A stretch of 64,000 bases of DNA. Origin: Nocardioidaceae bacterium SCSIO 66511 (GTDB taxonomy: Bacteria; Actinomycetota; Actinomycetes; Propionibacteriales; Nocardioidaceae). The notes below the pieces were generated by a model. That model made no database searches. It saw only the letters and a program-made list of their open reading frames with translations, and had not been told where the DNA came from. Every line of letters begins with the position of its first letter. The first letter of the stretch is position 1. A program made the position numbers and the translations under genes. Location of the stretch: positions 744,001 through 808,000 of the forward strand of contig CP095846.1 in assembly GCA_023100825.1 (NCBI GenBank), in the 5' to 3' direction. Positions 44,713 to 53,514 of this stretch are shown one piece after another.

Positions 44713-46401
44713 TCAGTCGAGGTGATCGACGATGCGGGCCCGTGCGTCGAGGAACGCGGCGTGCGTCGATTCACCGATCGTGGGCGTTGCCCGGTACAGC
44801 CGAATCGGCGCGGACCGCTCCGGCAGCCGATCGCGCTCCCAGCGGCTCGCCAGGCTTTCGTCGAGTCCGGACAGGTAGAGACGGCCATCGACGTCCTTCA
44901 ACCGCTTCGCATAGTCGCCGATGACCTTGAAGAACGTCGCGCCAAGCGTCGAGCGCCCGCGCAAACGCAGGATCACCGCCGGTCGTGTCGATCCGCTCGG
45001 GTCGGGTAGCTGCAGTTGCAAGGTGCGGGCGCCCGCATAGAACAACGAGCCGTACACATCGAGAACGACGACCTCGATGTCAAGCAGCGCGTTCGGTGAC
45101 TCCGTCTCGGTGAGTCGGCCCTGGTCTCCGGGCACCAGCCGAACGACTCGCAGATCGACGCGTTCCTGGTTGATCTGCAACAGCAGGGACAGGGCGACGC
45201 CGATGCCGACCGCAGCCGCAACCGGCAGGGTGATCGTCGCGACGAACGTCGTCATCAATGCGATCTGCGGTGTGTTCCCGGCTCTGATGACGGCACGTAC
45301 ATCGGTGGGGGCGAACGACTTGACCGCGGCGAAGATCAGGACGGCAGCCAGCGTGGGCATCGCCACCAGGCCGACGACCGTTGACAACGCTCCCAGGATC
45401 GCCAGCATCCAGATGCCCGAGATGACCACACTCCATCGGGTGCGTCCACCGGCGGCGAGATTGAGCGCCGTCTGGCCGACGGAGCCGCCGACCGGTTGGC
45501 CGCTGAAGATGCCGGCGGCGAGGTTGCCCGCTCCCTGCGCGGAGAAGTCCTGATCGGGGTTTGTACGCGACCCGTCGGAGTTCGGGGTGGCCTCGGCGAC
45601 CCCGACACCTTGGACGAGAACGATCGCTGCGACCGCTAACGCACCGGTGACAAGGCCGGGGGAGAACGCGTCGACGTCGGGTAGGCCGGGCATCGGCAAG
45701 CCGGACGGAATGTCGCCCACATCCTCGACGCGGGCGACCCCGTCCGCATTCGTGAGTACGACGATCGTGGTGGGTACGAGGAGGGCGAAGATCGAGCTGA
45801 CGACCGCCAGTCTGCCGCGGCCGAGCACGACGAGGAACGCCAGCGCCGCGAGTCCGGCCGCTGTCGACGGCAGATCGATCATCCTCGGGTGGAGGACGAC
45901 ATCTGCCGCCTGGGCGAGTGCGATGTCGCCGGACGGGTCGGCACCGACGAGGTTGGCGAACTGTGCGAGCACGATGTTCATGGCGATGCCGGTGAGGAAG
46001 CCGACCATGACCGAGTGCGAGACGAAGCGTACGTAGCGCCCGAGGCGTAAGGCTCCGGCCAGCACCATGAACGCTCCGGCCAGAAGCGTCAAGATCAACA
46101 ACGCGTCGGAGCGTTGATCCGCATCGACCGATTCCAGGGCCGAACCGGCCGCGAGGGCGGCCGCGCTGGTGGTGGTGATGACCATCAGCCGCGTACTCGA
46201 GGTTAGGCCGCCGGCGACCGGGCCCGCGAAGCATGCGTACAGCCCGTGCACCGGGTTGACACCTGCGAGCACACTCGAGGCCATCCCGTCCGGGACGCTG
46301 CTGATGGCTCGGGACAGGCCCGCGACCGTGTCCGACTTCAGGTGTCGTCGGTTCGGGCGAACCCCACGGGCCCACCGTACGAGCGCCGGCCACACCTGCA
46401 T
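44713..46401 (-). CDS. SulP-family anion transporter (SulP1), degenerate STAS end
   Basis: 562 residues. About 11-13 helices with the SLC26/SulP layout: LSRAISSVPDGMASSVLAGVNPVHGLYACFAGPVAGGLTSSTRLMVITTTSAAALAAG at the N-terminus and AGIFSGQPVGGSVGQTALNLAAGGRTRWS mid-protein, the sulfate-transporter consensus region. The cytoplasmic C-terminal ~130 residues are STAS-like (DIEVVVLDVYGSLFYAGARTLQLQLPD..RPAVILRLRGRSTLG). Substrate may be sulfate, bicarbonate or another anion. Starts 13 nt after the DUF1269a stop, so it belongs to that operon. Confidence 0.88.
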   Translation of the reverse strand: MQVWPALVRWARGVRPNRRHLKSDTVAGLSRAISSVPDGMASSVLAGVNPVHGLYACFAGPVAGGLTSSTRLMVITTTSAAALAAGSALESVDADQRSDALLILTLLAGAFMVLAGALRLGRYVRFVSHSVMVGFLTGIAMNIVLAQFANLVGADPSGDIALAQAADVVLHPRMIDLPSTAAGLAALAFLVVLGRGRLAVVSSIFALLVPTTIVVLTNADGVARVEDVGDIPSGLPMPGLPDVDAFSPGLVTGALAVAAIVLVQGVGVAEATPNSDGSRTNPDQDFSAQGAGNLAAGIFSGQPVGGSVGQTALNLAAGGRTRWSVVISGIWMLAILGALSTVVGLVAMPTLAAVLIFAAVKSFAPTDVRAVIRAGNTPQIALMTTFVATITLPVAAAVGIGVALSLLLQINQERVDLRVVRLVPGDQGRLTETESPNALLDIEVVVLDVYGSLFYAGARTLQLQLPDPSGSTRPAVILRLRGRSTLGATFFKVIGDYAKRLKDVDGRLYLSGLDESLASRWERDRLPERSAPIRLYRATPTIGESTHAAFLDARARIVDHLD

Positions 46402-46414
46402 CGTCGGTCGCGGA

Positions 46415-46900
46415 TCAGTCGCCGAAGACTTCGTGCAGGCGGCTCTCCTGCTCTCCGCTGAGATTCGTGAAGATCAACCGCGGATCCTGGCCGGCGAAGC
46501 CCTCCTTGACCTTGTCGATCACAGCATCGGACGTCATGACGAACAGCGCGGACGTACCCGGCGTGATCTCGGCTCGAACGCGGTCGATGAAGCCGTCGTC
46601 GATACCGACATCGGTCATCGCCCCGGACAGCGCTCCGCCTGCGGCACCGATCGCCAGGCCGAGCACGGGGAGGAAGAAGATGAGGCCGAACAGCATTCCC
46701 CAGAACGCACCCGCGAGAGCGCCGGTACGGGTGGTTTCGTGGAGTTGCCGGGTCTTCGGCTTCTTCCTGTCGGGCTCCCACGAGACCGTGGCCGCGTCGT
46801 GGATGGTGACGAGCCCCTTGCCGGCCAGGTGCTCCAACGTCTCGACGGCCGCCTCGGCTCCGTCCGGGGTGTTGAACCTCCATACCGTCAGTGCCGTCAT
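46415..46900 (-). CDS. DUF1269 membrane protein, copy a
   Basis: 161 residues. LTVWRFNTPDGAEAAVETLEHLAGKGLVTIHDAATVSW is a soluble N-terminal half; a Gly-rich double helix (AGAFWGMLFGLIFFLPVLGLAIGAAGGALSGAM) sits at ~75-110; the end DVGIDDGFIDRVRAEITPGTSALFVMTSDAVIDKV is the family's best-conserved block. About half identical to the copy at 56.9 kb, including the tail LIFTNLSGEQESRLHEVFG. Function of the family is unknown. Leads the operon with SulP1. RBS AAGGGG. Confidence 0.9.
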   Translation of the reverse strand: MTALTVWRFNTPDGAEAAVETLEHLAGKGLVTIHDAATVSWEPDRKKPKTRQLHETTRTGALAGAFWGMLFGLIFFLPVLGLAIGAAGGALSGAMTDVGIDDGFIDRVRAEITPGTSALFVMTSDAVIDKVKEGFAGQDPRLIFTNLSGEQESRLHEVFGD

Positions 46901-46982
46901 GGGGCACCCCTTTCCTCTTGCTTGACTCGATCAAACAAGCCTGGCGGGTCGGTGGCTTCGCCCGTCGCGGGTGAAAGACGGA

Positions 46983-46999
46983 TCACCCGGAACGGGTGA
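46983..46999. promoter_or_regulatory. TCACCC-N5-GGGTGA palindrome, site 2
   Basis: Perfect arms extended to GGATCACCC / GGGTGATCC, centre GGAAC. Lies between divergent DUF1269a-SulP1 and alkylsulfatase-SulP2 operons, 36 nt before the alkylsulfatase ATG, so it can control both. Confidence 0.65.
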
Positions 47000-47034
47000 T
47001 CCGCGGCCTTCGTACCCGGTGTGAGGATCGGGTC

Positions 47035-48918
47035 ATGTCGACTCCAAAGCCGGTAACCCCCGCCGTCGTCGAGCAGCAGTCCGCCCTTCGCGAGCGGCTG
47101 CCCTTCTCCGATGTCCAGGACTTCGAGGACGCAAGACGTGGACTGGTCGCGCCGATCGAGGGCCCTGTCGTTGCCGATGACGGCACTGTGCTCTGGGACA
47201 ACTCGACGTACGACTTCCTGCAGGGTGAGGCACCCGACTCGGTGAACCCCAGTCTTTGGCGCCAGTCCCAGCTCGCCGCGATCGGAGGGCTGTTCGAGGT
47301 CGTCGACGGCGTCTACCAGGTCCGCGGCATGGACCTGTCGAACACGACCATCGTCGAAGGCGATGAGGGTGTCATCGTGTTCGACACGCTGCTGTCGGTC
47401 GAGACCGGCGCGGCAGCTTTGGCGCTCTATCGCAAGCATCGCGGGGATCGGCCGGTGAAGGCGGTTGTGATCACCCATTCGCACGCTGACCACTTCGGCG
47501 GCGTCAAGGGCTTCGTCTCCCAGGAGGAGGTCGACTCGGGCGCGGCTCGGATCTTCGCGCCCGAGGGGTTCGTCGAAGCCTCCGTGTCCGAGAACGTCTA
47601 CGCCGGAACGGCGATGAACCGGCGTGCCGCGTACATGTACGGAGCCGCACTCGCCCGCGGACCACAAGGACAGGTCGGGACAGGCCTCGGGCAGACCATC
47701 TCGACCGGCACCGTCTCACTCATGGAGCCAACCGACATCGTCACCACTACGGGTCAAGAGGTCACCGTCGACGGTGTGCGGATGGTCTTCCAGATGGCGC
47801 CGAACACCGAAGCCCCGTCGGAGATGTTGATCTACCTGCCCGACTTCAAGGCGCTCTGCGCGGCGGAGGACGCCACTCACAACCTGCACAATCTGCTCAC
47901 CTTGCGCGGCGCCGTCGTGCGAGACCCGCACGGCTGGTCGAACTACTTGACCGAAACCATCGACCTCTTCGGCGAGGCCGAAGTCGTGTTCGCGTCACAC
48001 CACTGGCCGACCTGGGACAACGATCGGGTGATCGAGTTCCTCTCGACCCAGCGTGACCTGTACGCGTACCTGCATGATCAAACCTTGCGGATGATGAACA
48101 AGGGTCTAGTCGGTGCGGAAATCGCCGAGGAGATCACGCTGCCACCCGCGCTGGAGAATGCCTGGAACGCACGCGGCTATTACGGCTCGGTGAGCCACAA
48201 CGTGAAGGCCATCTACCAGCGATACCTGGGTTGGTTCGACGGAAACCCCGCCCATCTCTGGGAGCACACCCCGGTCGAGCGAGCCAAACGGTACGTCGAC
48301 CTCGCGGGCGGTGCCGACGCCGCCGTTGAGAACGCCCGGGCAGCCTTCGATGCCGGCGACTTCCGTTGGGCGGCGGAGCTCGCGAACCACGTCGTGTTCG
48401 CCGAACCCGACCATGCTGGCGGTCGGGAGGTGCTGGCGGACACCTACGAGCAGCTCGGCTACGGTTCCGAGAACGGCACCTGGCGTACGTTCTACCTATC
48501 CGGTGCCACCGAGCTACGCGACGGCGGATTCGGCACCCCCACCGAAACCACTGCGCCCGACGTGATTGCCAACCTGACGCCGGCGATGCTGTTCGACGCC
48601 ATCGCGATCCAGGTCAACGGACCCAAGGCATGGGATGAGAATCTCAGCATCGACGTGGCGTTCACGGATACGAACGAGCGTTACCGCGTCCGACTCGCCA
48701 ACGGTGTGCTCACCTATAGCGCTCGCCCACAGAAAGGCGCGCCCGACGCGACTCTGACAACAACGCATCGGGGGCTCCCTGCTTTGGCCGCCGGTGGGCT
48801 CTCAGCCGAGCGACTGGCAGAGACCGGTATGACACTCGAGGGCGACGCCTCGGTGCTCGCGCGGCTCGGGGCCGTCCTCGACCCGGGGGACAAAGACTTC
48901 GCGATCGTCACGCCGTAG
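47035..48918 (+). CDS. Alkyl-sulfatase (metallo-beta-lactamase + SCP2 domain)
   Basis: 627 residues, the length of SdsA1/BDS1-type linear primary alkylsulfatases. MBL domain with THSHADHFGG at ~146-155 (zinc ligands), GAARIFAPEGFVEASVSENVYAGTAMNRRAAYMYG (typical of the family), CAAEDATHNLHNLLTLRGA and ASHHWPTWDN further ligands. The middle alpha domain and the C-terminal SCP2-like domain (~505-627, ending LGAVLDPGDKDFAIVTP) complete the three-domain layout. No signal peptide is seen, so it may be cytosolic. Hydrolyses sulfate esters, releasing inorganic sulfate. Followed after 15 nt by a SulP transporter. ATG 47035 with GAGG upstream. Confidence 0.93.
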   Translation: MSTPKPVTPAVVEQQSALRERLPFSDVQDFEDARRGLVAPIEGPVVADDGTVLWDNSTYDFLQGEAPDSVNPSLWRQSQLAAIGGLFEVVDGVYQVRGMDLSNTTIVEGDEGVIVFDTLLSVETGAAALALYRKHRGDRPVKAVVITHSHADHFGGVKGFVSQEEVDSGAARIFAPEGFVEASVSENVYAGTAMNRRAAYMYGAALARGPQGQVGTGLGQTISTGTVSLMEPTDIVTTTGQEVTVDGVRMVFQMAPNTEAPSEMLIYLPDFKALCAAEDATHNLHNLLTLRGAVVRDPHGWSNYLTETIDLFGEAEVVFASHHWPTWDNDRVIEFLSTQRDLYAYLHDQTLRMMNKGLVGAEIAEEITLPPALENAWNARGYYGSVSHNVKAIYQRYLGWFDGNPAHLWEHTPVERAKRYVDLAGGADAAVENARAAFDAGDFRWAAELANHVVFAEPDHAGGREVLADTYEQLGYGSENGTWRTFYLSGATELRDGGFGTPTETTAPDVIANLTPAMLFDAIAIQVNGPKAWDENLSIDVAFTDTNERYRVRLANGVLTYSARPQKGAPDATLTTTHRGLPALAAGGLSAERLAETGMTLEGDASVLARLGAVLDPGDKDFAIVTP

Positions 48919-48933
48919 GCGTTCCCAACGGCC

Positions 48934-50673
48934 ATGTCGGTGTTCTTCCGGTCGTTCGCCGGTTACCGGCGGGTGTGGCTGCGTGGCGATATCATCGCCG
49001 GGCTGACGGTATGGGCGGTGCTCGTACCCGAGTCGCTCGCGTACGCGACGATCGCCGGTGTCTCACCGGTCGTCGGTCTGTACGCAGCGACCCCGGCGTT
49101 GTTGCTGTACGCGGCGCTCGGTAGCTCTCGGCATCTCGTCGTCGGCCCGATGTCCGGCACGGCGGCGCTGTCGGCGAGTGTCGTCGCGGCGGTCGCCTCG
49201 GGCGGCAGCAAGGAGTTCGTGGCCGCGACGGCTGCCATCGCACTCATCGTCGGCGTCCTCGGTGTGGTCGCGGGCCTGTGCCGCCTCGGCTTCTTATCGG
49301 AGTTCATCTCCGAACCGGTTCTCAAGGGCTTCATCGTCGGGCTCGCGTTGACCATCATCATCGGGCAGGTCCCCGCGTTGCTCGGCATCGAGAAGGAAGG
49401 CGAGGACTTCTTCGAGAAGACCTGGAACGTCATCACCCGGCTCGGCGACGTCGACACGCTGACCTGTGTGATCGGCCTGCTCTCGCTGGCCGGAATTCTC
49501 GTCACGAGGCGGATCGTGCCCCTTGTACCGGGATCGCTCGTGTTCGTCGTACTCGGGATCGTCGCGGTGGCCGCGTTGGGCCTTGACGACGAGGGCGTCG
49601 AGATCGTCGGTCACATCGAGGCCGGCCTTCCCGGCTTCGGTCTGCCGGACCTGTCCGGTGGCACCTACCTCGACCTCGTCGGACCGTGCGTCGGCGTGCT
49701 GCTGATCGGGTACGCAGAGGGGCTCGGCGCCGCCAAGACGTACGCGGCGAAGGAGGGCTACGACATCGATCCGAACCAGGAGCTCATCGGACTGGGCGCG
49801 AGCAATCTCGGTTCGGGTGCGCTCGGCGGTATGGTCGTCAACGGCAGCCTGTCGAAGACCGCGGTCAACGGGTCGGCCGGTGCGAAGAGTCAGACGTCGG
49901 GCCTCGTCGTCGCGGTGCTGACCGTGCTCACCCTGTTGTTCCTCACCGGTTTGTTCGAGAAGCTGCCCGAGGCGGTGTTGGCTGCCGTCGTGATCGCCGC
50001 CGTGATCGAGCTGGTTGACTTTGCGTCCCTTCGCCGGCTTTACCGGGTCTGGACCAGTCGCCTCGGTCGGATCTATCGCCACTCGGCTCGTGCCGACTTC
50101 GCTTCGGCCATCGGGGCGATGATCGGCGTACTGCTGTTCGACACACTGCCCGGGCTGTTCATCGGGATCGGCCTGTCCGCGATCGTGCTGCTGTACCGCT
50201 CGTCGCGGCCGAACGTCATCCAGCTCGCCCGTCAGCCCGGTGCGGACGGGGCGTGGGTTGATGCGTCGCGCAAGCACGTGACGCCGCCGGACCCGCAGAT
50301 CGAGGTGCTGCGGGTCGAGTCGGGCCTGTTCTTCGCCAACGCAGACTTCGTACGCGAGCGGGTGCGGGCGGCCGTGAACGAGCAAACCGAGATCGTGGTG
50401 TTGGACGGCGAGACCACGCCGTTCGTGGACGTGACCGCCGCATCGATGCTCGTACTCCTCAGCGCGGATCTGCAGCGTTCGGGCATCGCGTTGATGTTCG
50501 CCCACGACATCGGTCAGGTCCGGGATGTGGTCGTCACGACGGAGGCTGCTCGGATCGCGGAGTTTCATCCGACGGTGGACGAGGCGGTTGCCGTTGCGCG
50601 GTCGCGCCTCGACGCGGCAGCGCGCGGACGCGGGTCAACAGTGGAGGATGCGCCCGACGCAACCGATCGGTGA
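48934..50673 (+). CDS. SulP-family sulfate permease with STAS domain (SulP2)
   Basis: 579 residues. AGLTVWAVLVPESLAYATIAGVSPVVGLYAATPALLLYAALGSSRHLVVGPMSGTAALSASV is the full SulP signature and LIGLGASNLGSGALGGMVVNGSLSKTAVNGSAGAKSQ the second one. The cytoplasmic STAS domain (~440-560) has VLRVESGLFFANADFVRERVRAAV and VVLDGETTPFVDVTAASMLVLL. Directly downstream of the alkylsulfatase, consistent with handling sulfate, in which direction is not shown. Its last ~46 codons overlap the end of the convergent YihY gene by 140 nt. Confidence 0.93.
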   Translation: MSVFFRSFAGYRRVWLRGDIIAGLTVWAVLVPESLAYATIAGVSPVVGLYAATPALLLYAALGSSRHLVVGPMSGTAALSASVVAAVASGGSKEFVAATAAIALIVGVLGVVAGLCRLGFLSEFISEPVLKGFIVGLALTIIIGQVPALLGIEKEGEDFFEKTWNVITRLGDVDTLTCVIGLLSLAGILVTRRIVPLVPGSLVFVVLGIVAVAALGLDDEGVEIVGHIEAGLPGFGLPDLSGGTYLDLVGPCVGVLLIGYAEGLGAAKTYAAKEGYDIDPNQELIGLGASNLGSGALGGMVVNGSLSKTAVNGSAGAKSQTSGLVVAVLTVLTLLFLTGLFEKLPEAVLAAVVIAAVIELVDFASLRRLYRVWTSRLGRIYRHSARADFASAIGAMIGVLLFDTLPGLFIGIGLSAIVLLYRSSRPNVIQLARQPGADGAWVDASRKHVTPPDPQIEVLRVESGLFFANADFVRERVRAAVNEQTEIVVLDGETTPFVDVTAASMLVLLSADLQRSGIALMFAHDIGQVRDVVVTTEAARIAEFHPTVDEAVAVARSRLDAAARGRGSTVEDAPDATDR

Positions 50674-51472
50674 GCTCGACGCCGATGACTGCGCTGCCGA
50701 CGAGGAGGTACGCGACGAGTACGAGCCACGAGACCAGCGCGAACGCGACGCCGATCACGCCGTACCGCTCGGCGTCGACGGAGATCAGATGGGGTACGTA
50801 AAGCCGGGTCCACGAGCTCAATGCGACCTGACCGGCGGCGCTGATCGCTGCCGTGATCAACAGGATGCGGTAGCCGACGCGTCGCGAGACCATCAACCAC
50901 ATGAACAGCGCCCACAGGGGCACCAATGCCGCAGTCTCGATCGCAAGACTCGCTGCGCGTGGGATCGAGTCGGCCGACAGCAGGCGAGTCAGCCAGCCCT
51001 GGCTGAACAGGATGAGGATCAGGGCACCGAGACCGGCGAGACCGGAGACGGTGCCGCGCATCCCGCGCCGCGGCAGCCGCCACGCCGACTCGTAGACGCG
51101 CTGCAATGCCCGTGAGAAAGACCCGATCGACACGAGCAGGATGAAGAGCCCGACCAATGACGTACCGCCCGTCACCGAGGGCGGAGTCTCGAACAGCGCG
51201 TGTACGGCGTCGGCCGCCGACCCCGACAGTGCGAAGTAGGAGATCAGCGAGTCGTCGACACCGTTGCCGTCGTCACCGCCGCCGGACCAGCCGGCGATCA
51301 CGATCATCAGGGGCACCAGCGCAATGAATGCCTGACCGGCGATAGTGACCGCGCGGTCACGGCTGCCGATTTCGATCATCCGGCTGGCGCAGGAGCCGAC
51401 GAAGCTCGCCCGTGCGTACGCGGTGATCCGGGACGCGAGCTCGATGAGCCGTGCCAACCGTCCCGATCCCAA
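50534..51472 (-). CDS. YihY/BrkB-family membrane protein
   Basis: 312 residues, six hydrophobic helices. RDRAVTIAGQAFIALVPLMIVIAG (first helix), LVSIGSFSRALQRVYESAWRLPRRGMRG (family-typical amphipathic stretch), and YRILLITAAISAAGQVALSSWTRLYVPHL are characteristic. Role unknown; sometimes mislabelled RNase BN. TTG start at 51472 is backed by GAGGAG 7 nt upstream. The Pro/Arg-rich C-terminal ~45 residues fall inside the 3' end of the convergent SulP2 gene. Confidence 0.88.
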   Translation of the reverse strand: MGSGRLARLIELASRITAYARASFVGSCASRMIEIGSRDRAVTIAGQAFIALVPLMIVIAGWSGGGDDGNGVDDSLISYFALSGSAADAVHALFETPPSVTGGTSLVGLFILLVSIGSFSRALQRVYESAWRLPRRGMRGTVSGLAGLGALILILFSQGWLTRLLSADSIPRAASLAIETAALVPLWALFMWLMVSRRVGYRILLITAAISAAGQVALSSWTRLYVPHLISVDAERYGVIGVAFALVSWLVLVAYLLVGSAVIGVELTDRLRRAHPPLLTRVRALPRRGATAQRQPPRPPSDETPRSEQPPS

Positions 51473-51564
51473 GGCGTGCTCCTCGTCCGCGCTCGATGTG
51501 GGTGCGTACCTGGGAGGTTAGTCGCAGTCGACGCGCTCGGCTGGCTATACGTACGCCTTGCCGG

Positions 51565-51581
51565 TCATCCATTTCGGGTGA
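51565..51581. promoter_or_regulatory. TCATCC-N5-GGGTGA palindrome, site 3
   Basis: One-mismatch copy of the TCACCC-N5-GGGTGA palindrome (left arm TCATCC, centre ATTTC), in the divergent region between YihY and the 449-residue membrane protein, 92 and 98 nt from the two starts. Confidence 0.5.
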
Positions 51582-51679
51582 TCCTGCGGACTGCCGCGAG
51601 GCGATATGGTGCGTTCACCGCGCTCGGAACCGTCTCGGGCCGGAGCGAGTTTCGACTATGCACGGATCGGGTCACGAGA

Positions 51680-53029
51680 ATGACCAACGCATCGGATGAC
51701 GACGCCACGCGGGCCGAGGTGGAGGCGCTGCGAGCCGAGGTCGCACGCCTGCGCGAGAGCTCGCCGAAGGACGCCCGGGAGCCTCGGCGTCCCGGTAGGT
51801 GGCGTACGCCGATTGTTTTCACCCTTGTGCTCATCGCAACGATCACCGCGCCGTTGTCGGTTGTCGCGACGTGGGCACGTGATCAGATCGTCGACACCGA
51901 CCGATACGTCGAGACGGTCGAGCCTCTTGGCAGCAACCGGGCAGTGCAGGACGCGATCGCCGCGCGGATAACCCAGGAGATCTTCACCCGCATCGACATC
52001 CCGTCCGTCACCGACGATGCCCTGACGGCACTGTCGAAGCAGCAGTTCGTGCCGGAGCGCGCTCGGCCGCTGCTACCGGCACTCGCCACGCCGTTGAGCA
52101 GTGCAGTGGAGGACTTCATCGCGAAGCGGGTGGACCAGGTCGTTGAATCCGACGAGTTCAGTCAGGCGTGGGTCGAGGCGAACCGGCAGGCACACGACCA
52201 GATGGTCGCGGTCCTGACCGGCGAGGAGACAGGCTCCGTCGACGTGTCCAACGGCGAGGTTCGGGTGAATCTCGCCAGCTTCATCGACGCCGCGAAACAG
52301 CGGCTCGTCAATGACGGCTTCCAGCTCGCCGGCAACCTGCCGACGATCAACGCGTCGTTCACGATCTTCGCCTCCACCGATGTCGAGAAGGCGCAGAGCG
52401 CCGTCGGTTGGCTTGAGCTGGCCGCGCGCGCTCTCCCGGCGATCGGGCTTGCGCTGCTCGTCGTCGCGTTGGTGATCGCGCGTGATCGGCGGCGTACCGC
52501 GTTGGCGATCGGGCTGGCCGTCGCCGCGTCGATGCTGCTCCTCGGCATCGCCTTGAACATCATCCGGCAGGTGTACCTCGACTCGGTACCCGAGTCGGTG
52601 CTTCCGCTCGACGTCGCCGGGATCATCTACGACACGCTGATCCGGTTCCTGCGTACGGCCCTGCGTGCGCTGGCGGTCGTCGGCCTCGTAGTCGCGCTGG
52701 TGGCGTACCTCCTCGCACCGACGGGCTCGGGCAGCCGGGTACGCGGAGTGCTCGCGTCCGGCGTCGAAAGGCTCCGGACGGGTACCTCCAAGGCCGGCCT
52801 GGACACCGGACCTGTCGGCGCCTTCCTCGGCCGCAACCGCGGCCTGCTGCGAGTCATCATCTGCGTCGTCGCCGCAATGACGTACGTATCGATCGACCAT
52901 CCGTCGGGTGGTAACGCACTCGTCGTCGTGCTGTGCACTGCCATCGCGATCGTCGTACTCGAGGTGCTGGCCGTCCCTGCCGAGGGCGACGAACAGGAAC
53001 CGGTGGAGACGACGCGCGACGCTCGCTGA
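51680..53029 (+). CDS. Multi-pass membrane protein of unknown function
   Basis: 449 residues. Short coiled-coil-like start (ATRAEVEALRAEVARLRES), first helix at ~44-66, a soluble, presumably extracytoplasmic domain of ~170 residues (DQIVDTDRYVETVEPLGSNRAVQDAIAARITQEIF.., resembling many actinobacterial 'integral membrane proteins' of this layout), then four to five helices (~245-430) and an acidic tail. DTDRYVxTVxPLxxxxAVQ is a recurring motif of this uncharacterised family. ATG 51680 is chosen because the frame upstream is out of character; no clear ribosome site. Confidence 0.82.
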   Translation: MTNASDDDATRAEVEALRAEVARLRESSPKDAREPRRPGRWRTPIVFTLVLIATITAPLSVVATWARDQIVDTDRYVETVEPLGSNRAVQDAIAARITQEIFTRIDIPSVTDDALTALSKQQFVPERARPLLPALATPLSSAVEDFIAKRVDQVVESDEFSQAWVEANRQAHDQMVAVLTGEETGSVDVSNGEVRVNLASFIDAAKQRLVNDGFQLAGNLPTINASFTIFASTDVEKAQSAVGWLELAARALPAIGLALLVVALVIARDRRRTALAIGLAVAASMLLLGIALNIIRQVYLDSVPESVLPLDVAGIIYDTLIRFLRTALRALAVVGLVVALVAYLLAPTGSGSRVRGVLASGVERLRTGTSKAGLDTGPVGAFLGRNRGLLRVIICVVAAMTYVSIDHPSGGNALVVVLCTAIAIVVLEVLAVPAEGDEQEPVETTRDAR

Positions 53030-53514
53030 TTTTGCGGCGTCGGCCGCGGTGGTTCACCAAGTAGACATGGTGAAACCCCACTGTGCACGGCGGAGACACC
53101 GTGCAAAGTGGGAGGTTGCCGTGCTCGTTGGTACGCCCGTGGCCACCGTGACTGGAGTCCACTCACTCGTGTCATCGGTGGTGCGGTTTGCCTTGGGACC
53201 AAGGCAAACGGTCACTGTCCCAAGGGACACTTGCCGTGGACAGTGGTAACCGTCCTTGGGAAGGGCCTACCTTACCCTGCATCCACCCTAAAGTGGCGGG
53301 AAAGCCGCCAAGCAACCGAACCGAATCGGCACCTCCGCGCGTCGCCGCGTCTTTGCCCAGCCGACGGAAGCGGGGACAGCCGACCGCGACGAGAAGTGAA
53401 GTGGCGGGTAGTCGTAGACGCAGAAGCGGGGAGCCGACAGCGAAGCCGAGCGGGGCAGACGCGTGGTCGTACCGAAGGAAGCGAGACAGCAGATAGAGCG
53501 AGCCGACAGCCGGC
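53030..53514. other. 485-bp intergenic region with a series of inverted repeats
   Basis: Between two convergent genes. From 53053 to 53253 almost every stretch can form a hairpin: TTCACC/GGTGAA (53053-53074); CCCACT.TGCACGG/CCGTGCA.AGTGGG (53077-53112); GTTTGCCTTGG/CCAAGGCAAAC with a 2-nt loop (53186-53209); ACGGT.CACTGTCC/GGACAGTG...ACCGT (53208-53253), the last enclosing TGTCCC/GGGACA. The rest (53290-53510) is purine-rich with GGAAGC/GAAGCGG words, like 12580-12740. No gene recognised. Confidence 0.65.
53077..53112 (+). terminator. Hairpin downstream of the 449-residue membrane-protein gene
   Basis: 6-bp and 7-bp stems (CCCACT/AGTGGG, TGCACGG/CCGTGCA) separated by one mismatch around an 8-nt loop, 47 nt after the stop. 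Best candidate for that gene's terminator. Confidence 0.55.

Noticed and set aside
53188-53496. A 102-codon frame in the structured intergenic region
   Set aside because: It runs through the palindromes and a purine-rich stretch; composition and lack of motifs argue against coding.
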